From Planctomycetota bacterium (GTDB lineage: Bacteria > Planctomycetota > Planctomycetia > Isosphaerales > Isosphaeraceae), in the NCBI GenBank assembly GCA_021818605.1, contig JAKAUH010000885.1:1-17800 (forward strand): DNA of 17,800 nucleotides, in the 5' to 3' direction. Each line of letters begins with the position of its first letter. Within the stretch, counting starts at the first letter, position 1. A program made the position numbers and the translations under genes. The notes below the pieces were generated by a model. It ran no database searches. It had not been told where the DNA came from and saw nothing but the letters and a program-made list of their open reading frames with translations. Positions 1-6,225 of the stretch are shown in pieces.

Positions 1-421
1 GGAGACCCAGAGCGCCCGTGGAGGAGATTCGGATTGCTACCGAACTCCTGTGGATCACATAACGACTTCGCCGCCTCATCGAGCACTTCCCGGATCCATC
101 CGGACCTCCAGGACGATTTCTCCGTCGCGTCCATGGTTTACTTTACCTGTCTTCAAGACGCCGTCCGAGCGCTTCGCGCGAGCGGCGAACTCGCCTGAAC
201 GCTTGCCTGTCCGGCTCCGCCCCGATCCGGTCCTTTCGCGATCCACAGCAGCAAGGTCTTGTGTCGCTAGGTCGTCGCACTTATTTTCCATGCAGACAAC
301 TTGTTGCCGCCCCCGACGTCGGAACCCGGTCGAGGGCAATGAAGGCAGGGCAACGTTCGGCGTCAGGCAAACGCCGAGCGCGTGCTCTCTTCGTTGCCCG
401 GCCGTACCAGGGGTCATCTCC
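1..421. other. Left-edge region without a supported gene
   Basis: No reading frame here encodes a protein I recognise. A frame open from the window edge to a stop at 196-198 ends in coding-like codons (from about position 61 the third codon positions are mostly G or C), so it could be the 3' end of a truncated upstream gene. The first 20 codons look more coding-like in a different frame (3-62), which would suggest a decayed gene, but the fragment is too short to decide. Between 199 and 421 I see no gene, tRNA or strong promoter. An AGGGG about ten bases before the ATG at 422 may be the ribosome binding site of the next gene. Confidence 0.4.
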
Positions 422-1430
422 ATGAGCAGCAATACCGCGCATCCTTCCGACTCGATCAACCCACGGGCGGTGGATGCCCTGAAGAGGCTGCTGGAGGAGC
501 TGAGAAAGAAGCCGCCCGGAAACGACATGGCGAAGAACCTGGCCCAGATTACCGCTGCCCGGGACGAAGTTCTCCCCCGATTCGGTCCTCTGTTCACGGC
601 TCCGAACGCGGCTCGAGGTCGATCTCTGGACGTTCGATGAGTTGTGGTGGCACCTTTCGCGTTCCCAGAAGGCCACGTCGCGGGATTCCAGGCCAGCCGG
701 TCCGTACCATCAGTTCGCCAGCGCAGGCGACGCAGTCTCGCGACTGAGCCAGGAACGTCACGCGGAGCACGGGGGCTCTCCATCCTTCAGGCTCCCCAAC
801 GGCCTGTCATTCTCGGTCGCCGAGGCGCAATCTCGCCTCGAGCGATTCTGTCAGGAGGAGTTCGACTATTACGATGCCTTTCTCGATCAGGCCCCGTTCC
901 GCATCGATCCCATCGACGTGATCGTCACCAAGTCGATGAACTCGCGGGTCAACGAGGCGGACCGCATTCGATTCGTGCATCGCGCGCTGGTCGAACGATG
1001 TAACCCGCTGCTGCCAGCGATTCCGGTCGACGCCGACCTGATGACCTACGATCCTGATCTCACGAACCTTCGAAGGCTGATCCACGCCGCCGTCCAGACG
1101 CCGGGAGTCAAGGTTGCTGTCGCAACCAAGGTGCTGTACCGCAAGCGGCGCAACTACATTCCCATGATCGACAGCTATTTCATCAAGCATTATGGGAGGC
1201 TGCTGAGCCGACCCGATTGGTACGAGATGAGCCAGTTTCCTGCGACGGCCGCCGAGGTGGCAGTCGAGGTGACAAGAGCGTTCCGCGAGGATCTGCGGCA
1301 CGCGATGCCATTCATCCAGAGCCTCCGGCGCAACCTGACGACGACGGGGTTTGATCTTTCCCCCGTCCGAATCCTCGATGTGCTGATCTGGACCCAGATC
1401 GAGCCGAACGGTTATTACCGTTATCGGTGA
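422..1430 (+). pseudogene. DUF6308-like protein gene, apparently frameshifted
   Basis: The ATG at 422 opens a frame that reads a plausible helical N-terminus (NPRAVDALKRLLEELRKK, then ITAARDEVLPRFGPLF) but stops at 638-640. From about 609 a different frame continues seamlessly (RLEVDLWTFDELWWHLSRSQ) and stays open to the stop at 1428-1430. One extra base near 608-611 would join the two into a protein of about 335 residues. The second part carries the DUF6308-type pattern: a FDYYD segment, DPIDVIVTKSMNS, DADLMTYDPDL, the strongly conserved ATKVLYRKRRNYIPMIDS, and a C-terminal RILDVLIW. The function of this family is unknown. If the split is not a sequencing error, the gene is inactivated, unless translation restarts (for example at the TTG at 642) or shifts frame. 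The gene is followed 45 bases later by the RidA gene on the same strand. I am fairly sure of the family and moderately sure of the frameshift. Confidence 0.6.
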
Positions 1431-1475
1431 TGGTGCCGAGATCCAATCGACTTCCATAACGAGATCGCGTAGCAC

Positions 1476-1916
1476 ATGAGACATCAAGTCAAGCTGACAA
1501 CGACCGAACGGCACGGGCGCCAGTACGTGTCGTCGGGATCGGCCTGGGAGCCGATCGTCGGGTACTCGCGGGCCGTCCGCGCGGGAAATCTCGTCTTCGT
1601 GACGGGGACCGTCGGGCTCGAGGCCGATGGACAGTTCGCGGCGACCGCCGGCCAGCAGGCGCGGCGGGCGATGGAGATCATCGTCGCCGCGATCGAGGCG
1701 GTCGGAGGCAAGTGCGCGGACGTCGTCCGCACGCGGATCTTCGTGACCAACATCGACCACTGGAAAGAGATTGGCGCGGTCCATCATGAGTTCTTCGAGG
1801 CGACCCGGCCGGCGACGACCATGGTCGAGGTCGCTCGTCTGATCGATCCCCAGGCCCTCGTCGAGATCGAGGCCGACGCCGTCATCCAGCAGGAGCCGGA
1901 AGGGCGATCGGCCTGA
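1476..1916 (+). CDS. RidA/YjgF/UK114 family protein
   Basis: The 146-residue protein matches the compact RidA fold in length and motifs: SSGSAWEPIVGYSRAVRAGN near the start, VFVTGTVGL (41-49), the central VVRTRIFVTNID, and the C-terminal VEVARLIDPQALVEIEA (117-133). Classical RidA enzymes hydrolyse reactive enamine/imine intermediates made by PLP-dependent enzymes such as threonine dehydratase, using an Arg in a PARS-type motif that binds the substrate carboxylate. Here that position reads PAT (112-114), so the Arg is replaced by Thr. This points to one of the Rid subfamilies that lack imine deaminase activity, whose role is poorly known. The ATG at 1476 gives a slightly longer N-terminus than usual; a GTG at 1527-1529 is a possible shorter start. 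No signal peptide is visible, so the protein is cytosolic. It converges on the cytochrome c gene 43 bases downstream. Confidence 0.9.
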   Translation: MRHQVKLTTTERHGRQYVSSGSAWEPIVGYSRAVRAGNLVFVTGTVGLEADGQFAATAGQQARRAMEIIVAAIEAVGGKCADVVRTRIFVTNIDHWKEIGAVHHEFFEATRPATTMVEVARLIDPQALVEIEADAVIQQEPEGRSA

Positions 1917-1959
1917 ATCTCCGTGCGAGTGGCCGGGACGAGTTCCAGCGGCTCGCTTC

Positions 1960-2433
1960 TCAACCGGGCTTCCGAAGCTCCTCCGGCACCGGCCGTTTCG
2001 CCAGGTAGTAGACGTACGCGGCGACCGCCCGCGCCTCGGGCGGGTCAAGGACGTTACTCCAGCCCTCCATGCGGGTGTTCGGCACGCCCTTCTCGATCAC
2101 CGCAAGAACCTGGTCGGGACGGTCGCCGTGCTTCCACTCGGCGTCGGTAAGATTCCCCACCGGGGGCCCGATCAGGTTGGCCGCGATCGGGCCGTCACCG
2201 CGGCCCGCGAGGCCGTGACAGGTTGCACAGCGTCCGAGGTAGATCGCGCGGCCCTCTGACAGCAGCGGATCTCCGGCGACCTCAGCCGGCGGCGGAGGCA
2301 TCGGCTCGCGGAGCCACAGGTACGACACGAAGCCAGCCAGGATCAGGCCCAGCATCATCAGCACGATCATCCCCGCCGCCGACGGGAGGATGGAGTTAGG
2401 GGAACGGGACGGGGCGGGATCGATTTCGGACAT
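1960..2433 (-). CDS. Membrane-anchored mono-haem cytochrome c
   Basis: The 157-residue protein starts with a short hydrophilic stretch and one transmembrane segment (about residues 19-40), which should anchor it in the cytoplasmic membrane with the haem domain outside. A proline-rich linker (45-49) leads to the cytochrome c domain with the haem attachment motif CATCH at 69-73. Met122 in the NTRMEGW segment is the likely second axial haem ligand, and DPPEARAVAAYVYYLA is the usual C-terminal helix. The pattern fits the cbb3-type class of cytochrome c domains, as in small electron carriers or oxidase subunits. The partner cannot be told, because no oxidase gene is in the window. I chose the ATG at 2433 because AGGAG lies 11 bases upstream and the longer open frame adds non-coding-like sequence. 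The gene is divergent from the DUF4058 gene with 115 bases between the two starts. Confidence 0.85.
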   Translation of the reverse strand: MSEIDPAPSRSPNSILPSAAGMIVLMMLGLILAGFVSYLWLREPMPPPPAEVAGDPLLSEGRAIYLGRCATCHGLAGRGDGPIAANLIGPPVGNLTDAEWKHGDRPDQVLAVIEKGVPNTRMEGWSNVLDPPEARAVAAYVYYLAKRPVPEELRKPG

Positions 2434-2548
2434 CGGTGGACAATCTCCTGGCAAGGCCAAGGCTTTTTCCGAATTCCGTCGTGGAACGCAACGCTCCGGA
2501 CGCGATAGAATCAGTCCCAGCGGACCCCTCTGGCGCGAGTCGAGAATC

Positions 2549-3364
2549 ATGGACACTCCATTTCCCGGCATGGATCCTTACCTGGAGCATCCGGTCCTCT
2601 GGACGGCCGTCCACGCGCGGTTGGTCGTGGCCCTGGCCGACCAGCTCGGGCCGAGGCTCGCACCTCGGTACGTGGCGTCCGTGGAAGAGCGAGTCTTCAT
2701 CGAGAGCGATCAGCATCGGGTCCCCGATGTCTGGGTCCAGGAAGCGGTCCCACGGCGGCGAACGCCGACGGACGGGTCGGGATTGGCGATCGCGGCGCCG
2801 CTCGTGGTCCAGGTTGAACAGTTGGAGATCCGCGAGCATTATATTACGATCCTCGATCGCTACCGGGATTTCGGGGTCGTCACCGTCATCGAACTCGTGA
2901 GCCCCAGCAACAAGGCCGCAGGGCCAGGTCGCGATTCCTATCTGGCCAAGCAGAAGGAACTCCGGGGTAGCGAATGCCACACGGTCGAGGTTGATCTTCT
3001 CCGCCGCGGGACCCACGTCATGAGTGTTCCGGAGTCGCACGTCAAGCCAGCGAGGCCTTTTGATTATCTTGTCTGCGTGAGCCGTTGGCCGGCCCGCCAT
3101 CGGTTCGAACTTTACCCCTGCCACCTCCGTGATCCGCTCCCAATGATCGGCGTTCCACTGGCCGATCCCGACCCGGATATCCCGCTGTCCCTCCAGGCAG
3201 CCCTGGAGCATGTCTACACGAACGCCAGGTACGATCTCCGCGTTCTCTACGACGAACCCTGCGTCCCGCCGCTCTCGCCCGAGGACCAGGAGTGGGCCAC
3301 GCAGCGCTGGACGGCCTATCGCCGCGAGCATCCGGACCTCTTCCCGGACGCCAACGGTCATTGA
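2549..3364 (+). CDS. DUF4058 family protein
   Basis: The 271-residue protein has the hallmarks of DUF4058, a family often present in several copies in planctomycetes and cyanobacteria. It opens with MDTPFPGMDPYLEHPVLW, then HRVPDVWV (57-64), the central VIELVSPSNK (113-122), YLAKQKEL (131-138), HTVEVDLLRRG (144-154), and YDLRVLYDEP near the C-terminus. The function is not established. The layout of Asp60, Glu115 and Lys134/136, with the ELVSPSNK segment, recalls the PD-(D/E)XK nuclease-like Uma2/DUF820 proteins, but that is only inference from the motif pattern. The family-typical MDTPFPGMDPYLE start fixes the ATG at 2549, although the frame is open further upstream. There is no signal peptide. 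The gene converges on the DUF1559 gene, with a strong hairpin between the two stops. Confidence 0.88.
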   Translation: MDTPFPGMDPYLEHPVLWTAVHARLVVALADQLGPRLAPRYVASVEERVFIESDQHRVPDVWVQEAVPRRRTPTDGSGLAIAAPLVVQVEQLEIREHYITILDRYRDFGVVTVIELVSPSNKAAGPGRDSYLAKQKELRGSECHTVEVDLLRRGTHVMSVPESHVKPARPFDYLVCVSRWPARHRFELYPCHLRDPLPMIGVPLADPDPDIPLSLQAALEHVYTNARYDLRVLYDEPCVPPLSPEDQEWATQRWTAYRREHPDLFPDANGH

Positions 3365-3381
3365 GGCAAACAGCCCGGCGA

Positions 3382-3413
3382 GGGGCCCCGGCACGATGAC
3401 TGGCCGGGACCCC
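3382..3413. terminator. Hairpin between convergent genes, likely bidirectional terminator
   Basis: The arms GGGGCCCCGGC (3382-3392) and GCCGGGACCCC (3403-3413) form ten base pairs with one C/A mismatch around a ten-base loop. The hairpin sits in the 66-base gap between the convergent stops of the DUF4058 and DUF1559 genes, where a shared terminator is expected. No U-tract follows on either strand, so it is not a textbook intrinsic terminator. Confidence 0.5.
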
Positions 3414-3430
3414 CGCGGACGCTTCGACTT

Positions 3431-5926
3431 TCAATAACCTGCGGCGTTGACGACCTCGCCGCCGGCGCGGGTCAGGAGCGCCTTCCAGACCTGCATGGTG
3501 ATCGACCTCTTGATGAAGTGGACCGAGCCGTCGCAGAATCCCACGTTGAGGCCGCCGGGGTGCGGCGAACCGGCGCCGAAGAGCGCGGGCTTCGCTTTGG
3601 CGTCGAACTTCAGACCCTCGGGCTTGGTCCAGGGCACCGCGTCGTCCGACTCGACGATCGCGATCGTGTTGGACGTGCCGTCGGTGATGGCCTGGAGCCC
3701 AACTCCCTGGCCCATCTCGTCGAACAGCGCCCCCTCGCCGACGAACACGCGATAGGTCGTCGTCCCCGGCTCGGCCTTCTTGCGGCTCGCGCAGAGGAAG
3801 ACGCTGGGCATCTCCTTGATGAGCGGCTTGTTGTTGGGGCTGTCCCACGGCTCATCCAGCTTGAACTTGTTGTACAGCGCCTGCTGCTCGACATAGGGCA
3901 AGATCGCGACCCGCCAGCTCAACAGCGGCTTGCCGTCCTTGTCGGTGATCGCCGGAGCGGGGAAGGCGTTCGTGGCCGAGTGGATATTGTGGAACGCCAG
4001 CATCATCTGCTTGAGGTTGTTGGTGCACTGGGCGCGGTGGGCGGCCTCGCGCGAGGCCGAGACGGCTGGCAGCAAAAGCGCTCCCCAGAAGGCGAAGACG
4101 GCCGGCGAGGTGATTCCCGGGACCGGCTCGCGCGTGATCAGGTTGGCTCCCTGGTCATCGACCGACATCGCGGTAAACGCCGGGAACAGGTGGGGGACCA
4201 GCTCCTCGGCCCGCGGGAGGTTCTCGGGCTCGATCTTCAGGAGCGGCTGACCGGGCCCGCCCTGGAACTGCCGCCGCTGGGCGGCGACCTGCTGGTTGAC
4301 CTGCTCCGCCAGGATCGGCAGGGCCTCGACGACCGCCGGGATCGTCTCGCGCGGGTCGTTGACCCGCAGATAGACGAGCTTGGCCGGGACGTGCTTCATC
4401 ACCGCCGCATAGGCATCATCCGCCTTCCACCGGCCATCCGGCTTGTCGGCCGAGAGCGCAGCGACCTTGTCGGCCGCGGCCGTCGAGGCGCCGATGACGA
4501 GTTGGTCCTTGCCGAAGATGATCGTCGGACGATACAGGGTCGAGAACGGCGGTGGCAGCATGCCCTGCGGCAGGTCGAGGACATATTTCGGCCGCGGGCT
4601 GTCTTCCTTGTGGAACGACAGGCCGCCGTCGCCGCCCGGCTGGCCCAGTGCCTGTGCGAGGGCCAGGTTGGCCGCCTTGATCAGTCCCTCGCTCGCCCGG
4701 GCGAGCGCCGCCTCGTCGCGGACGTCGATCGCGATCGTCGCCCCGCCGGACCGGTTGATCATCGCGGCGGCGCGGCCGCGCCCGGCCGGGCCGGCGGGCT
4801 CCTGCATCGAGAACACCAGCCGATGGCCCAGACCGGCGATCAGGTCCTTCTTCAGGCTGAAGCCGAACGTCTGGTTGATGCCCTGTTCGGCCGCCTCGGC
4901 GATATCGGGACCGCCAGGCTGCGCGGCCTTGATCATCTCCACGACCCGGTCAAAGGTCTTCGACCAGTCGACCGACACCACGATAAACCCGCGCACGTTG
5001 GCCGGGATCGGCGGCAGCGAACCGGCGTCGAACGCTGGCTGGTCGACCATCGCCAGCAGCCCGCGGCGCGGTGACGGCGCGACAGCGTGGATCACCGTCC
5101 GCATCGCGTCCCCCTCGAAGCCCCAGGTGAAGTCGATCTGCTTGATGCCATCAAACCCCAGCTTGATCGCCTGTGGGGGCAGCTTCGGCATGCCGCCGAA
5201 GTCGACGAACGCCACCGCGCCCGGCGTGTAGCTCCCCTCGGGCTTGAAGAGCTCCTGGCGCCTCGGGTGGTCAACGGCGCTGGGCGCCTTGCCCTCCAGG
5301 ATGTCGACGACCTCCTGCGGCCGGGTGGTGACGACCAGGTCGTCCTTCTCGTACCACCACGAAGTTTCGCTGTTGGGGAACTGGTGGATCTGCCGCGCGT
5401 CGGGCTGCTCCCTGGCCTCCTCGGCCTGCGGCTGGACGGGCCGGCCGGCGCGCTCCATCGTCTCGAAGAACCGGCGGAACTCGGGCTTCGCGCCGTCGCG
5501 AAACACGATGACCATCCCTAATTCCTCGGGATCCTTGCCCCAGACGGCCAGCACCATCCCCCGGCGCAGGATCAGCTTGTAGCTGGCGAGGAAGTCGTCC
5601 GCCGAGACGGGCATCCCGGAGTTGACGATGAGCTGGCGGATGACGTCGTCGATCAGCGGGCCGAACTTCGTCTCGGTGAACAGCTTGTACGCCGCCGAGC
5701 CCTTCCAGGCCGCCTCGTGCGCGTCGACGCCCTGATATTCCATGAAACCAACCAGCGCCTCGCGCGGGGCGTAGCGCGCCAGCGGCGCCGCATTATCCGG
5801 TGCCTGGGCCCACGCCCATGCGGGCGCCGCCACCACCACGATGAGGACCATCCCCACGATCGATCGCCGGAGCATCCTGCCCGCCAGCCGATCGACCGCC
5901 CCGCCTTGCTTCTTGCCCAAGTTCAT
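3431..5926 (-). CDS. Exported DUF1559 protein with long N-terminal extension
   Basis: The 831-residue protein begins with a signal peptide or membrane anchor (hydrophobic core about 22-38, with APAWAWA as a possible cleavage region). Residues ~45-600 form a long region with no domain I can name firmly; parts such as RYAPREALVGFMEY and repeated short beta-strand/helix units suggest a DUF3352-like layout. From about 606 it becomes a DUF1559 domain: a degenerate pilin-like helix (WGALLLPAVSASREAAHRAQ), CTNNLKQMMLAFHNIH, SWRVAILPYVEQQALY (670-685), ITDGTSNTIAIVE, and the diagnostic H-X9-DG motif (His789, Asp799-Gly800). Typical DUF1559 proteins are 300-400 residues with the pilin helix at the N-terminus; here that helix is internal and lacks a prepilin peptidase site. 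The function of the family is unknown, though it is greatly expanded in planctomycetes and thought to act at the cell surface. AGGAG about eight bases before the ATG at 5926 supports the start. Confidence 0.85.
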   Translation of the reverse strand: MNLGKKQGGAVDRLAGRMLRRSIVGMVLIVVVAAPAWAWAQAPDNAAPLARYAPREALVGFMEYQGVDAHEAAWKGSAAYKLFTETKFGPLIDDVIRQLIVNSGMPVSADDFLASYKLILRRGMVLAVWGKDPEELGMVIVFRDGAKPEFRRFFETMERAGRPVQPQAEEAREQPDARQIHQFPNSETSWWYEKDDLVVTTRPQEVVDILEGKAPSAVDHPRRQELFKPEGSYTPGAVAFVDFGGMPKLPPQAIKLGFDGIKQIDFTWGFEGDAMRTVIHAVAPSPRRGLLAMVDQPAFDAGSLPPIPANVRGFIVVSVDWSKTFDRVVEMIKAAQPGGPDIAEAAEQGINQTFGFSLKKDLIAGLGHRLVFSMQEPAGPAGRGRAAAMINRSGGATIAIDVRDEAALARASEGLIKAANLALAQALGQPGGDGGLSFHKEDSPRPKYVLDLPQGMLPPPFSTLYRPTIIFGKDQLVIGASTAAADKVAALSADKPDGRWKADDAYAAVMKHVPAKLVYLRVNDPRETIPAVVEALPILAEQVNQQVAAQRRQFQGGPGQPLLKIEPENLPRAEELVPHLFPAFTAMSVDDQGANLITREPVPGITSPAVFAFWGALLLPAVSASREAAHRAQCTNNLKQMMLAFHNIHSATNAFPAPAITDKDGKPLLSWRVAILPYVEQQALYNKFKLDEPWDSPNNKPLIKEMPSVFLCASRKKAEPGTTTYRVFVGEGALFDEMGQGVGLQAITDGTSNTIAIVESDDAVPWTKPEGLKFDAKAKPALFGAGSPHPGGLNVGFCDGSVHFIKRSITMQVWKALLTRAGGEVVNAAGY

Positions 5927-6225
5927 CGATGACTCCTCATCTGGTGGAGGACCGATTCGTCAACCCCTCTCGCACGGCCGCAACGCGCCCAACCACTCAC
6001 GACCCGGCCGGATTCCTTCGGACCTACGATATCCGTCAGAGGTTGAGGCTTCCACCCAGCACTTCGCTCATTCGCCCGTTTCATTCTGAAACTTTCACCT
6101 CGAATGCATGCAACCGCTGCCCAGCAATCGCCGATTCGCGCGCGGAACTGCAACCGTGGGCAGGCTCCATTACATTACTGTTGTGTCGCGAGGCGGGATC
6201 CGGTTGCAGCGAGGGGGTCCGGAAG
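5927..6225. promoter_or_regulatory. Divergent intergenic region with promoters for the DUF1559 and sigma-TolC genes
   Basis: The 299 bases separate two divergently read genes, so each promoter must lie here. The frame of the sigma gene is open through the region, but the codons do not look coding and the family start lies at 6226. A GGAAC at 6144-6148 resembles the -35 core of ECF-type promoters and could indicate autoregulation by the sigma factor, but I find no convincing matching -10, so this is only a suggestion. Confidence 0.3.

Noticed and set aside
1..198. Possible 3' end of a gene cut by the left edge
   Set aside because: The frame ending at 198 has plausible codons only in its last part and the first 60 bases fit another frame better; too short to call a gene.
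76..783. Long minus-strand open frame opposite the left-edge region and the DUF6308 start
   Set aside because: It is rich in Arg, Gly and Ser with no domain, and lies antisense to the better coding frames; a typical high-GC shadow.
807..2048. Minus-strand open frame of 413 codons opposite the DUF6308-like and RidA genes
   Set aside because: It is exactly antisense to two recognisable genes and has a biased Arg/Asp composition without any family motif.
3518..5074. Plus-strand open frame of over 500 codons inside the DUF1559 gene
   Set aside because: It is antisense to a gene with clear family motifs and reads as Arg/Gly/Asp/Leu-rich low-complexity sequence.
5929..6225. Upstream extension of the sigma-TolC frame
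   Set aside because: The frame is open but the peptide has no resemblance to the family, whose N-terminus begins at the ATG at 6226.
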